Shown: piece after piece, positions 1 to 9,842 of the stretch
How positions within the stretch are numbered: position 1 is the first letter of the stretch
Layout: each line of letters starts with the position of its first letter
From: Methylococcaceae bacterium
Lineage (GTDB): Bacteria > Pseudomonadota > Gammaproteobacteria > Methylococcales > Methylomonadaceae
Length of the DNA stretch: 11,624 bases
Assembly: GCA_013140465.1 (NCBI GenBank)
Contig: JABFST010000135.1
Span: 1 to 11,624, forward strand
Direction: 5' to 3'
Program-made: the position numbers and the translations under genes
Notes under the pieces: generated by a model
Database searches by the model: none
The model's input: only the letters and a program-made list of their open reading frames with translations
What the model was told of the DNA's origin: nothing

Positions 1-86
1 GCATATCACCTTACAATATGCCACCGCTAGTGATGGTTTTCGGCTACCACCTACCCGACCCTATCACAACCCACCCAAACCCAAGC

Positions 87-1751
87 ATGGACAAAATGAC
101 TCCCGAAGCCCTACCCTTTAGCCGCCTCGACACCGCTTTTGCCCAATTTTTAACGGCTCGCACTGCGCTGGACGAAACCCAAAAGCAAGGTTTCCACGCC
201 TTGGTATTGGCTGTTTCATGCCAACAAAACCAAGGCCACAATTGCATCAGCCTTAATGAACAAGAATGCGCGTTGATGCTGGCATCAGGCATGGCGATAC
301 CGCTCACCGACCCCACAGCCCAGCCCGCCGCACCGCTGCCCTTAGTGTTGGAGCATCAACGCCTGTATTTATACCGTTACTGGTTTTATGAACAACGTTT
401 GGCAAAACACATTAAGGCGTTATGCCAACAACACCAGCCGCCGCACCCCGACTCAGAAAACCTGCTCACCCAGTATTTTGGCGCACCAACCACAGAAGTA
501 GATTGGCAGCGTGTGGCGGCAAAAACAGCCCTAGAACACTCATTTTGTATGATTACCGGCGGCCCGGGAACTGGCAAAACCACCACCGTGGTTAAAATTT
601 TAGCCGTGCTGCAAGAGCTGGCGACACAACCACTGCTCATCGCCTTGGCAGCACCGACCGGAAAAGCCGCGATGCGCTTACAAGAAGCCATAGGCTTTAA
701 CAAAGCCAAGCTAAGTTGCCCAGAAGCCCTTAAAGCCAGTATCCCAGATACTGTGACCACACTACACCGCTTATTGGGCGCAAAACCTGCATCGCCGTAT
801 TTTCGCCATCACGCCCAACAACCGCTGATCTACGACTTAGTGGTGGTCGATGAAGCCTCTATGGTCGATTTGGCGTTGATGAGCAAATTGCTGGATGCCT
901 TAAAACCCAACTGCCGATTAATTTTACTGGGCGATAAAGACCAATTGGCCTCGGTAGAATCAGGCGCGGTGTTGGCTGATTTAAGCCAGGCCCTACCCCA
1001 GCACACGGTCGAACTCAAAACTTCGCACCGCTTTGACGGCGGCATTAAACAACTGGCGGATGCGGTCAATCGGCAAGATGCCACTACCGCAAGCCAACTC
1101 TTGCACAGCGGCGATCCACAAATAGCTTGGCTGGCAGATGATATGATTGCCTATATCGCCGCCCAACAAGCGGCTTATCTTCGGTTGGTGCGGGCGAACG
1201 CGGATGTGCTGGCGATTTTTCAGGTGTTTAACCGATTTCAGGTGCTGTGTGCGAGCAAACTGGGCAAAAATAGTGTTGCGGACATTAACGAACACGTTGA
1301 ACAAAGCTTAATGGAACAACAGCTGATTAAGCCAACCGGCTTGTGGTATGTGGGGCGACCAGTGATGGTGACGCAAAATGACGCGGCCTTGCATCTTTAT
1401 AATGGTGACATAGGCATTTGCTTAGCGGAAGAAGACGGGAGTTTAAGCGTGTGTTTTTTACGCACAGACGGCACGGTAAAAAAATATTTGCCCGCACGCC
1501 TACCGCATTGTGAAACAGTGTACGCTATGACCATACACAAAAGCCAAGGCTCTGAATTTGATGAGGTTGTGGTCGTATTGCCGGAAACAATGAATCCGGT
1601 GCTGACCAAAGAATTGCTTTACACCGCCATCACGCGCGCCAAAAAAACAGTCAGGCTAGTCGCAGATGAGGCTGTGTTTGCACAGACGGTCAATCAGTGC
1701 ATTGAACGCGTGACGGGCTTGCAGGAGAGGCTTGTAACCGCCCACTTGTAG
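87..1751 (+). CDS. recD: RecBCD exonuclease V subunit alpha (RecD helicase)
   Basis: RecD is the 5'-to-3' SF1B helicase motor of the RecBCD enzyme, which processes double-strand DNA ends for recombination and degrades linear foreign DNA. From the ATG at 87 the protein has 554 residues (E. coli RecD is 608). Visible helicase motifs in order: Walker A GGPGTGKT (residues 158-165), motif Ia APTGKAA, Walker B DEASMVD (255-261), motif III LLGDKDQLASVESGAVLADL, motif V TIHKSQGSEF (482-491) and motif VI YTAITRAKK (from 512). The N-terminal part 'SRLDTAFAQFL' is typical of the RecD amino terminus. The frame is open to the left edge; the first ATG is at 18, but residues before 87 are proline-rich and unlike RecD, so I prefer 87 (or 96). 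No strong ribosome binding site decides this. recB is expected just upstream, outside the window. All catalytic motifs are intact. It is convergent with ispB, with no clear terminator between them. Confidence 0.95.
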   Translation: MDKMTPEALPFSRLDTAFAQFLTARTALDETQKQGFHALVLAVSCQQNQGHNCISLNEQECALMLASGMAIPLTDPTAQPAAPLPLVLEHQRLYLYRYWFYEQRLAKHIKALCQQHQPPHPDSENLLTQYFGAPTTEVDWQRVAAKTALEHSFCMITGGPGTGKTTTVVKILAVLQELATQPLLIALAAPTGKAAMRLQEAIGFNKAKLSCPEALKASIPDTVTTLHRLLGAKPASPYFRHHAQQPLIYDLVVVDEASMVDLALMSKLLDALKPNCRLILLGDKDQLASVESGAVLADLSQALPQHTVELKTSHRFDGGIKQLADAVNRQDATTASQLLHSGDPQIAWLADDMIAYIAAQQAAYLRLVRANADVLAIFQVFNRFQVLCASKLGKNSVADINEHVEQSLMEQQLIKPTGLWYVGRPVMVTQNDAALHLYNGDIGICLAEEDGSLSVCFLRTDGTVKKYLPARLPHCETVYAMTIHKSQGSEFDEVVVVLPETMNPVLTKELLYTAITRAKKTVRLVADEAVFAQTVNQCIERVTGLQERLVTAHL

Positions 1752-1833
1752 TAGCAGCGCTCCGGAAACGACCATTTTCACTCGCGTTCAAATAGTCTTA
1801 TTCCGGCCTACAGGCCTACACGCTTTGCAGCCC

Positions 1834-2847
1834 TTAATAATGCCGCTGGACTGAAAATTTTGCCAATAACGTCAACGCGTCTTTGTATTCAGAAGCGGGC
1901 AGCACAGCCAAAGCATTAATGGCCTGTTCAGCCTCTTCGTCGGCACGCTGTTCGGTATACGCTATTGCCTTTGTTTTTTGCACAATCGCATACACATCAT
2001 TAAACGCATCACGGTTACCGTCTTTAATCGCATTAATGATGGTTTTTGCATCGGCCTCATTGCCTTTTTGAATCGCATAAATCAGCGGCAAGGTCGGCTT
2101 GCCTTCCGCCAAATCATCACCCAAATTTTTGCCCAAATCTTCTTGGCTGGCCTTGTAATCCAAGGCATCATCAATCAGCTGGAAAGCAATGCCCAAATGC
2201 TGCCCATACTGGGCCAAGGCGTCTTCGGTTGCACTTGAAGCACCTGCAATCACGGCACTTAAGCGCGTGGCGGCACTGAACAAAATGGCGGTTTTACGCG
2301 CAATCACTTCCAAATATTTGGCTTCGGTGGTTTCGGGGTTATTGCAATTTAACAATTGCAACACTTCGCCCTCCGCAATCGCGGTCGTGGTTTTGGATAA
2401 AATTTCCATCACCCGCATATTGCCCGTGCGTACCATCATCTCAAACGCACTCGAATACAGGTAATCGCCGACCAACACGCTGGCGGCATTGCCCCACACG
2501 GCATTGGCGGATTCTTTGCCGCGCCGCAAGTCGGATTCATCGACGACATCGTCATGCAGCAAGGTTGCGGTATGGATAAATTCAATCACTGCCGCCAACA
2601 CCAGATGGCTCTCTTGGACCCCACCCAGCGCTTTCGCTGCCAACAACAACAGCATAGGGCGCAAGCGTTTGCCGCCGTTGCCGACGATATAATGCCCCAT
2701 TTGGTTAATCAGGATAACATCGGAACTCAACTCATTGATAATCAACTGGTCTACGGCTTTAGCCTCAAGAGCCGTCAAATTTTTGATTAAGTCAAAATCA
2801 ATGGCTGCGGGTGTAGTGGAAAGTGGGGATTGTGAGTGCGATACCAT
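1834..2847 (-). CDS. ispB: Octaprenyl diphosphate synthase (trans-polyprenyl synthase)
   Basis: Makes the long isoprenoid side chain of ubiquinone/menaquinone by adding isopentenyl diphosphate units to farnesyl diphosphate in the cytosol. From the ATG at 2847 it has 337 residues (E. coli IspB 323). Seen: GGKRLRPML (from residue 58, substrate binding), first aspartate-rich motif DDVVD (99-103) followed by ESDLRRG, and second aspartate-rich motif DDALD (226-230). The stretch IEFIHTATLLHDDVVDESD matches the E. coli enzyme as I remember it, including the small alanine upstream of the first motif that permits a long product; C40 is inferred. A TTG at 2919 would extend the frame by 24 residues, but these are unlike the family and would overlap the promoter region, so 2847 is chosen although its Shine-Dalgarno is weak. 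It is divergent from rplU, as in many gammaproteobacteria. Confidence 0.95.
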   Translation of the reverse strand: MVSHSQSPLSTTPAAIDFDLIKNLTALEAKAVDQLIINELSSDVILINQMGHYIVGNGGKRLRPMLLLLAAKALGGVQESHLVLAAVIEFIHTATLLHDDVVDESDLRRGKESANAVWGNAASVLVGDYLYSSAFEMMVRTGNMRVMEILSKTTTAIAEGEVLQLLNCNNPETTEAKYLEVIARKTAILFSAATRLSAVIAGASSATEDALAQYGQHLGIAFQLIDDALDYKASQEDLGKNLGDDLAEGKPTLPLIYAIQKGNEADAKTIINAIKDGNRDAFNDVYAIVQKTKAIAYTEQRADEEAEQAINALAVLPASEYKDALTLLAKFSVQRHY

Positions 2848-2932
2848 TATTAGTGCGTAAGTGTAAGTGTTGGGTTTGTTAGAGCCGACGAGACTGCCAA
2901 AACAGCATCTGACCCACAAAGTTTAGTCGCGC

Positions 2933-2962
2933 ATTATAACCGATTAAAATGCTAACTGCCCA
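2933..2962 (-). promoter_or_regulatory. Candidate sigma-70 promoter of ispB
   Basis: Read on the minus strand, a perfect TATAAT (2938-2933) is preceded at 18 nt by TGGGCA (2962-2957), a 4/6 match to the -35 consensus. The predicted start is near 2926, giving a leader of about 80 nt before the ATG at 2847. The perfect -10 and correct placement make this likely; the -35 is mediocre. Confidence 0.55.
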
Positions 2963-3128
2963 CGCTATTGAACAATTGACAAAACGGCTAGCTGTCACCC
3001 AATAGGCCCATAGCACCAAAACGGGCTGGACGCAGCCTAGGGCGATGCCATTTAAATGATTGATTTGTCAGTGTATCATTACCTACCAGTAGGGCAAGAC
3101 AGCACCTGCCCTAGAAGCCGTTAAATGT

Positions 3129-3143
3129 AGGCCACGCGCCAAC
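3129..3143 (+). repeat. Short dispersed repeat, copy 1
   Basis: AGGCCACGCGCCAAC is identical to 6939-6953, and both copies are followed within a few bases by an ATCCC(C)TTT word. This copy is upstream of the rplU promoter. Confidence 0.4.
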
Positions 3144-3177
3144 ATCCCCTTTCGCTTTAAGTACCTATAAATTTTAG

Positions 3178-3206
3178 TTGACTATAGGAGCTTTTAAACC
3201 TAGAAT
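3178..3206 (+). promoter_or_regulatory. Sigma-70 promoter of the rplU-rpmA operon
   Basis: TTGACT (3178-3183) and TAGAAT (3201-3206) are each 5/6 matches to the consensus hexamers and are separated by exactly 17 nt. Transcription would start near 3213, leaving a leader of about 40 nt before the rplU ATG at 3253. This is one of the two best promoter matches noticed in the window, which fits strong ribosomal protein expression. Confidence 0.75.
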
Positions 3207-3252
3207 TGTTTGTTCACTTTTAACAGATTAATGCTTGATGGAGCTTGCTCAG

Positions 3253-3564
3253 ATGTATGCGGTAATTCAAACAGGTGGTAAACAGTACCGCGTAGAAGAA
3301 GGTACTTACTTAAAAATAGAAAAGCTGGAGCTTGGCACAGGCGACAGCGTCGAGTTTGACAAAGTGCTGATGATTCAAACAGACGATGCGGTTAAAATCG
3401 GCGTGCCTTATGTCGAAGGCGGCAAGGTAACAGCTACCGTGCTATCTCAAGGTAGACACGACAAAATTAGAATCATTAAATTCAGAAGACGTAAGCACCA
3501 CATGAAACAAATGGGGCATCGTCAATATTATACAGAAATCCAGATTACTGGCATTTCTGCTTAA
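3253..3564 (+). CDS. rplU: 50S ribosomal protein L21
   Basis: L21 binds 23S rRNA (with L20) in the large ribosomal subunit. From the ATG at 3253 the protein has 103 residues, the same as E. coli L21, and starts with the family hallmark [14 protein letters not shown]. The C-terminal signature is [21 protein letters not shown], ending TGISA. The start is decided by GGAG at 3240-3243, 9 nt upstream, and by the family N-terminus; in-frame TTG 3235 and ATG 3238 would add five or six residues foreign to L21. First gene of the operon with rpmA 16 nt downstream. Confidence 0.98.
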   Translation: MYAVIQTGGKQYRVEEGTYLKIEKLELGTGDSVEFDKVLMIQTDDAVKIGVPYVEGGKVTATVLSQGRHDKIRIIKFRRRKHHMKQMGHRQYYTEIQITGISA

Positions 3565-3580
3565 AGACTAGGAGTTAAAC

Positions 3581-3838
3581 ATGGCTCATAAGAAAGCGGG
3601 CGGTAGTACACGCAACGGGCGCGACTCAAACGCCAAAAGATTAGGTGTCAAACGTTTTGGTGGTGAAAGCGTCACAGCTGGCAGCATCATCGTTCGTCAA
3701 CGCGGCACACATTTTCACGCAGGTGACAATGTCGGCTTAGGCAAAGACCATACGCTGTTTGCAACCGCACACGGCAAAGTGGTGTTTCAGGTAAAAGGCC
3801 CTAACAACCGCAAGTTTGTCAGTATTGTTGCTGCCTAA
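3581..3838 (+). CDS. rpmA: 50S ribosomal protein L27
   Basis: L27 sits near the peptidyl transferase centre of the 50S subunit, its N-terminal tail reaching toward the tRNA CCA ends. The product has 85 residues, like E. coli L27, and begins [16 protein letters not shown] with the family stretch [11 protein letters not shown] and [10 protein letters not shown] following. There is no N-terminal cleavable extension of the kind seen in Firmicutes. An AGGAG at 3570-3574, 6 nt before the ATG, is a good ribosome binding site. It is co-transcribed with rplU and followed by a terminator at 3897-3931. Confidence 0.98.
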   Translation: MAHKKAGGSTRNGRDSNAKRLGVKRFGGESVTAGSIIVRQRGTHFHAGDNVGLGKDHTLFATAHGKVVFQVKGPNNRKFVSIVAA

Positions 3839-3896
3839 AGCCCCATAAATAACTGTTATGTAGGTCGGGATGGCTTAAGGCTAAACCGGCAGCTTT

Positions 3897-6106
<2,210 letters not shown>

Positions 6107-6432
6107 GGTTTAGCGTGTAACGTCTACGCGGTCTTTGCCCACCGTTACAAATTGCATCTATGGCACCAACGACACCACTGCCTGAAGATTAGCAATAGGG
6201 CGTGTAAAGGCATTATCACCCTACCCTATGCCAGATAAGCACTTATTTAAATCAACAAAAATGATTACTATCAATTTTATATGTGACCGTCCGTGCTTTT
6301 TTAAACAACCTGCCAACAAGAACTAGCTGCGCAATTAGTTGCCCTTATCCCGCTGGCACGTTGGACTGATTTATACCAATACCTTATCAATCGCCGACTC
6401 AGCGACCTAAGCGTTGGCACTCTGACAGTGTT
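6107..6432. other. Gene-free region after proB
   Basis: No coding frame of note. It holds an inverted repeat TGTAACG/CGTTACA (6116-6122 and 6143-6149, 20-nt loop) just after the proB stop, which lacks a T-run and so is only a weak candidate for a proB 3' end; GGCAT/ATGCC around the CACCCTACCCT run (about 6214-6237); an AT-rich patch at 6240-6285; and a near-palindrome at 6321-6340. No convincing promoter for the downstream small ORF was seen. Confidence 0.45.
6321..6340. repeat. 20-bp near-perfect palindrome
   Basis: AACTAGCTGCGCAATTAGTT is a dyad in which 16 of 20 positions are symmetric, centred on TGCGCA with AACTA/TAGTT arms. It lies about 93 nt upstream of the small exported ORF. It has the shape of an operator for a dimeric regulator, but no regulator gene is nearby and no family is assigned. 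Confidence 0.35.
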
Positions 6433-6801
6433 ATGATGACCCAAAAATACCTTTTCCGCTGTTGGTGTGTGGCAATAGCTACGCTAGTTTTTTCAGCCCA
6501 GTGTTGCTTGGCGGCGGATTGCACGCGCGTTCAACAGCAAGCCACCGCTTTGGCTAAAAATATCCACGGAAAAACTGTCAGCGCACAATTTTACTTATAT
6601 CTGCAATTTTTAAGCGACCTCACTGACGACCCTGAAGATTGCGCTTCAAGTGACACCAGAGCGCATATTGCTGACCTTGAGAAAAAACTGCTGACCTTAA
6701 AAGCGGCAGGGCATGTTTATAGCTCTAATACGATTTTGCATTGCAATGAGGTGGAAGCCCCTGCACAACTGTGCCGGGGAACCGAACTGGCTGGGTCTTA
6801 A
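6433..6801 (+). CDS. Small exported hypothetical protein, probably truncated
   Basis: I do not recognise the family. The frame encodes 122 residues. Residues 1-28 look like a Sec signal peptide: a short polar start with Lys5 and Arg9, a hydrophobic stretch CVAIATLVFSA, and LAA before Asp29 as a plausible cleavage site. The predicted mature part has four cysteines (C30, DPEDC, LHCNE, QLCRG), suggesting periplasmic disulfides, and an otherwise soluble helical composition. There is no clear Shine-Dalgarno for either ATG 6433 or 6436. The TAA at 6799 is followed in the same frame by another 93 open codons, so this is probably the first part of a longer gene of about 216 residues that was cut by a nonsense change. 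Alternatively it is a complete short protein. Confidence 0.5.
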   Translation: MMTQKYLFRCWCVAIATLVFSAQCCLAADCTRVQQQATALAKNIHGKTVSAQFYLYLQFLSDLTDDPEDCASSDTRAHIADLEKKLLTLKAAGHVYSSNTILHCNEVEAPAQLCRGTELAGS

Positions 6802-7083
6802 TGTCTAGGCGAAAAAAATTCACAGGCTTTTAAGCAAGCCCAATTACGTCCTGATTCCGGCAAAATAACACTGCAATTGGGCGGGCTTGACGCGAAAGTT
6901 GTGGGGGTGTTTGCTGGTGAACATAGCGAACTGCTAACAGGCCACGCGCCAACCCCCATCCCTTTTCATCATGGTACGCTACTGGCTCAAAGCTTACGCC
7001 CCTGGACCAACCCAGTCCTTATTGTTATTTTGCACCGTAACGACATATTGGGGTTCCGTAAATGCGTTTGGTTGTTTAGATAA
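6802..7083 (+). pseudogene. In-frame continuation of the exported ORF after a TAA stop
   Basis: The frame of the 6433 ORF stays open from 6802 to the TAA at 7081-7083 and reads like protein (SGKITLQLGGLDAKVVGVF, then HHGTLLAQSLRPWTNPV). The first candidate start within it, GTG or TTG near 6877, has no good ribosome binding site, so an independent gene is less likely than a remnant. Near the 3' end the +1 frame (6971-7120, MVRYWLKAYAPGPTQS) also reads plausibly, so a second lesion (a frameshift) may be present. The stop is TAA, which excludes the usual selenocysteine and pyrrolysine recoding. Confidence 0.4.
6939..6953 (+). repeat. Short dispersed repeat, copy 2
   Basis: Second exact copy of the 15-bp word at 3129-3143. 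It lies inside the open frame that follows the TAA of the small exported ORF, which may mean that part of this frame is intergenic repeat rather than coding sequence. Confidence 0.4.
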
Positions 7084-7252
7084 ATTTGTCAGCCATAAAA
7101 AGCATACTAGGAGCTGTTAGCATTTAGATGTCCCATGTCTTAAAAAATCGGTTTTAGATCTGTCCAAATAGGCACAGCAAATGCTGCCTTGTCTTAGCGC
7201 ATGATCAACACACCTTTAAAAATGGCTTAATTAACTAGCGGTGTCCCACTCC

Positions 7253-8695
7253 ATGCAAACGGCTGAAAAAATTCATTCCGCACAGTTTCTGGCGCAGCAA
7301 CTACAGGAAATCACCGTCCTGCTAGAAAAGCAACAGCTGGAAAGGTCGCTAGTGCATAGGGGGCCGACGACTAACCACGAGTTGGTCGAAGCGATGCTGC
7401 AAAACCAGCATCAGGCACGCCTACAAGAAAAGTTCTCTAGCCTACACCCTGCCGACACGGCATCCATACTCGAATCCTTGCCCTTAGACCAACGCAAGAC
7501 CGTGTGGGATGCTATTAAATCCGATTATGACGGGCAGGTGCTGTTGGAAGTCTCCGATGCCGTGCGGCAAACGCTGATCTCGGGCATGGCGGCAGAAGAA
7601 ATTGCCAGCGTCGCCAGCACCTTGGACACTGACGAACTCGCCGACTTGGCTGCCGATTTGCCTAAACGTGCGATGCTAAAAATATTGCGCTCACTAAACA
7701 GCGAAGAGCGCAAACACCTGAATGCCATTTTGTCGTATCAGGACAGCCAAGTAGGCGCTCTGATGGATTTTGGCATGATTACCATCCGCACCGACCTCAC
7801 CTTAAAAGCCATCATTGCCTATATCCGCAAACTGGGCAAACTGCCTAGCCATACCGACAAACTGTTTGTCGTAGACCAAAACGATAAAGTGCTGGGCATT
7901 TTGCCCCTGCAACGCTTACTGACCCATTTGCCGTCACAACTGGTGGCTGAGGTGATGGTTACGGACTTTATCCGCTTTCAGGTTGGGCAAGAAGCCGCCG
8001 AAGCCGCCCGCGCCTTTGAACGCTATGATTTGATTTCCGCTCCGGTCGTGGACAGCGAAGGCAAGCTGCAAGGGCGGCTGTGCGTAGACAATATCCTCGA
8101 TTTTATCCGTGAAAAAACCGATGAAGACTTGCTTAGCCAAGCAGGTGTCGGCGAGCAGGAAGACTTGTTCGCCAGCGTCTGGAAAAGTGCCCGCAACCGC
8201 TGGGGCTGGCTGCTGATTAATATTGTCACGGCCTTTGCCTCTACCCGCATCATTGGGGTTTTTGAAGACATTATTTTGCAACTGGTCGCCTTGGCATCGT
8301 TAATGCCGATTATTGCCGCAATGGGCGGTAATACCGGCAACCAAACCAGTATGCTGATTATCCGTTCTTTGGCCTTAGGGCAAATCACCCCTGCCAACAT
8401 CCGCCGCCTTATCAAAAAAGAACTCACCCTAGCCATACTCAACGGCATATTTATCGGTTTGATCTTAGGCCTATTAAGCCTGTTGCTGTACCACGACCGC
8501 GCCCTGTCCGCCGTCATGGCCATCGCGATGTTTATCAACCTGTTGGTGGCGGTCATCGTGGGCTTAAGCATCCCGTTATTGCGCCATAAATTTGGCAAAG
8601 ACCCTGCGGTCGGCACTAGTGTCATCTTGACCGCGATTACCGACTCGATGGGCTTTTTTATTTTCTTGGGGCTGGCACAGTTATTTTTGATTTAA
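7253..8695 (+). CDS. mgtE: MgtE-type magnesium transporter
   Basis: MgtE is an inner-membrane Mg2+ channel gated by its own cytosolic magnesium-sensing domains. From the ATG at 7253 the protein has 480 residues. The N-terminal MgtE_N superhelical domain (about 55-160) includes LHPADTASILESLP and LDTDELADLAADLP. Two CBS domains follow (about 160-290). The membrane domain from about residue 310 has the family signature PIIAAMGGNTGNQ (352-364), DPAVGTSVILTAITD with Asp464 in the last helix, and about five hydrophobic segments, which is the usual topology. A GTG at 7241 would add four residues; neither start has a clear Shine-Dalgarno. The leader 7084-7252 has a small CAGC-AAAT-GCTG hairpin but nothing I recognise as a Mg2+ riboswitch. 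It is convergent with the PEP-CTERM gene. Confidence 0.95.
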   Translation: MQTAEKIHSAQFLAQQLQEITVLLEKQQLERSLVHRGPTTNHELVEAMLQNQHQARLQEKFSSLHPADTASILESLPLDQRKTVWDAIKSDYDGQVLLEVSDAVRQTLISGMAAEEIASVASTLDTDELADLAADLPKRAMLKILRSLNSEERKHLNAILSYQDSQVGALMDFGMITIRTDLTLKAIIAYIRKLGKLPSHTDKLFVVDQNDKVLGILPLQRLLTHLPSQLVAEVMVTDFIRFQVGQEAAEAARAFERYDLISAPVVDSEGKLQGRLCVDNILDFIREKTDEDLLSQAGVGEQEDLFASVWKSARNRWGWLLINIVTAFASTRIIGVFEDIILQLVALASLMPIIAAMGGNTGNQTSMLIIRSLALGQITPANIRRLIKKELTLAILNGIFIGLILGLLSLLLYHDRALSAVMAIAMFINLLVAVIVGLSIPLLRHKFGKDPAVGTSVILTAITDSMGFFIFLGLAQLFLI

Positions 8696-8800
8696 GTTGC
8701 CGATAGGCAGTGCTTGGCAATGGCAGCCGCGAGTAGATGCGCCACCAAATCTACGAGTGGTCAAGGTTAGCTACTGCAAGCCTATCCCAAATACAGTTGC

Positions 8801-9652
8801 CTAACGTCTGGCTAAAGCATCTTGCCGCTTTAAGTGAATAGCCAACAACAAAAATGCTAAGCCAAGAGCAACCAAACTTCTGCTTGATGGCTCTGGCACA
8901 GCGGTCGCATCCAATAGCACATTGTCAAAGTTTACTTCCACACCCGTGCCATTAAGGCTTACTAGCCTAATGGCCAAAGCTTGCCCGGCATTGGTATGGC
9001 TAGCACCCACGGTGTACGAAATAGTGGATGTCAAGAAACGCCCTTCCGCTGGCATTAGGGTATTATTGTCAGAGGCCAACACCACCCCACCTGCCAACAA
9101 ATCTACGCGATAGCCAGGAAAGCCAGTAAAGTCCCAAGGCGCACTCCCCGAACCAGGGTCGAAGTTACCCACATCCACGCTCAGCGTGTAGCGTGTTGAA
9201 ACTTCTAACGTTGAGGGCAACACTTGCTGTAAGCCCGCTTCAGCGATACTAAACGTATTTAAAAGAAAAACCACGCCTACATTAAAGCCATCAGGCACCG
9301 GGTCGGTATAAGAGTCGGTGGTCGCGGGATTCCACACCCCAAAATATCGGAATGAATTGGTGTCGCCAGCATTGTAAACGCTCCAATCTGCTGGGCCGCT
9401 AGCCTGATCCCCCGTAAAAGTAGCAGGTGCTGTGCTAGGATTTTCAAAACTAAAATTGTTGACGGTCAATAAGACTGCGTTGGCTGTAGCTGGCATTAAC
9501 AAACAAACTGCCAATAACAGTGGGGATACGATTTTGTGGCTGCCCAATGCACACAATAATTTGATTTTTTTAACCGGCATAACCGATAGTTTGAAATTGG
9601 TATTCCACCAACTTAAAGGCAAATGCCAACCGTGTTTGAAAAATTGCGCCAT
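8801..9652 (-). CDS. PEP-CTERM sorting domain protein, exported
   Basis: A secreted protein destined for exosortase-type processing. The C-terminus has the tripartite PEP-CTERM signal: VPEPSS, a hydrophobic segment SLVALGLAFLLLAIHL and a basic tail KRQDALARR. The N-terminus has a signal peptide core SPLLLAVCLLMPATANA. Between them lies a beta-rich domain beginning NNFSFENPS with GVWNPATTDSYTDPVPDGFNVG and ending VEVNFDNVLLDA, which resembles the galactose-binding-like folds seen in many such proteins; ligand and role are unknown. I chose ATG 9652 because AAGG lies 8 nt upstream; this gives 283 residues and an unusually long basic region before the signal core. ATG 9580 (MPVKKIK) would give a normal signal peptide but has no ribosome binding site; an upstream ATG at 9697 has poor spacing. 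No exosortase gene is in the window. Confidence 0.88.
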   Translation of the reverse strand: MAQFFKHGWHLPLSWWNTNFKLSVMPVKKIKLLCALGSHKIVSPLLLAVCLLMPATANAVLLTVNNFSFENPSTAPATFTGDQASGPADWSVYNAGDTNSFRYFGVWNPATTDSYTDPVPDGFNVGVVFLLNTFSIAEAGLQQVLPSTLEVSTRYTLSVDVGNFDPGSGSAPWDFTGFPGYRVDLLAGGVVLASDNNTLMPAEGRFLTSTISYTVGASHTNAGQALAIRLVSLNGTGVEVNFDNVLLDATAVPEPSSRSLVALGLAFLLLAIHLKRQDALARR

Positions 9653-9737
9653 TGTATTTACCTTGATAAAAATGTAAGAGGAGAGACAAACAAACATCCT
9701 TAGCAGACTTAAATTAAAAATTATTACCTACGCATCC

Positions 9738-9766
9738 TTTATAACAAAGGTTTTTTACAATCTCAA
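9738..9766 (-). promoter_or_regulatory. Sigma-70 promoter of the PEP-CTERM gene
   Basis: On the minus strand TTGAGA (9766-9761) and TATAAA (9743-9738) are each 5/6 consensus matches with a 17-nt spacer. Transcription would start near 9731, about 80 nt before the ATG at 9652. This supports an ordinary housekeeping promoter and a start at or downstream of 9697. Confidence 0.7.
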
Positions 9767-9787
9767 TTCCTTAGTTACTTTTCCAAT

Positions 9788-9814
9788 AAAAATAGGCAGA
9801 CGCTGATCTGCCTA
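9788..9814 (-). terminator. Intrinsic terminator on the minus strand
   Basis: TAGGCAGA (9793-9800) and TCTGCCTA (9807-9814) form a perfect 8-bp stem with a 6-nt loop. On the minus strand the stem is followed directly by TTTTT (9792-9788), so it would stop transcription moving toward the PEP-CTERM promoter. No minus-strand gene is recognised upstream of it (9815-10386). Confidence 0.65.
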
Positions 9815-9817
9815 AAC

Positions 9818-9842
9818 TAGGTTAACCTACCTGCATACAGGT
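9818..9842. repeat. Palindrome pair next to the minus-strand terminator
   Basis: TAGGTTAACCTA (9818-9829) is a perfect 12-bp palindrome, followed by ACCTG-cata-CAGGT (9829-9842), a 5-bp hairpin. Together with the adjacent terminator they form three consecutive dyads within 50 bp. They could be an operator, an RNA structure ahead of the terminator, or part of a repeat element. Confidence 0.4.

Larger units (their letters stand above)
2848..3252. other. Divergent ispB/rplU intergenic region
   Basis: No gene is visible here. It carries the ispB promoter on one side and the rplU promoter on the other. In the middle lie an inverted repeat TAGGGCA/TGCCCTA (3090-3096 and 3107-3113, 10-nt loop), a second inverted repeat AATGAT/ATCATT (3055-3060 and 3075-3080), and a 15-bp word at 3129-3143 that recurs exactly at 6939-6953. 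None has an adjacent T-run, so they are not simple terminators; operator roles are possible but unproven. Confidence 0.5.

Noticed and set aside
1..121. 3' end of recB before recD
   Set aside because: Two other frames are open at the left edge (stops at 28-30 and 119-121), and either could be the RecB tail, but too few residues are present and none matches a RecB ending I can recognise.
6259..6278. Second Fur-like site in the AT-rich patch after proB
   Set aside because: Only about 11 of 19 positions match the consensus, which is expected by chance in AT-rich DNA.
6877..7083. Independent 68-codon gene
   Set aside because: No ATG with a ribosome binding site, no known family, and the frame simply continues that of the ORF at 6433, so a remnant is a better explanation.
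7084..7252. Mg2+ riboswitch in the mgtE leader
   Set aside because: The leader is short and contains only a small 4-bp hairpin; nothing resembles the conserved M-box core, which is mainly found in Firmicutes.
8696..8800. Bidirectional terminator between mgtE and the PEP-CTERM gene
   Set aside because: TTGCC/GGCAA (8697-8721) is a short stem with a long loop and no T-run on either strand.
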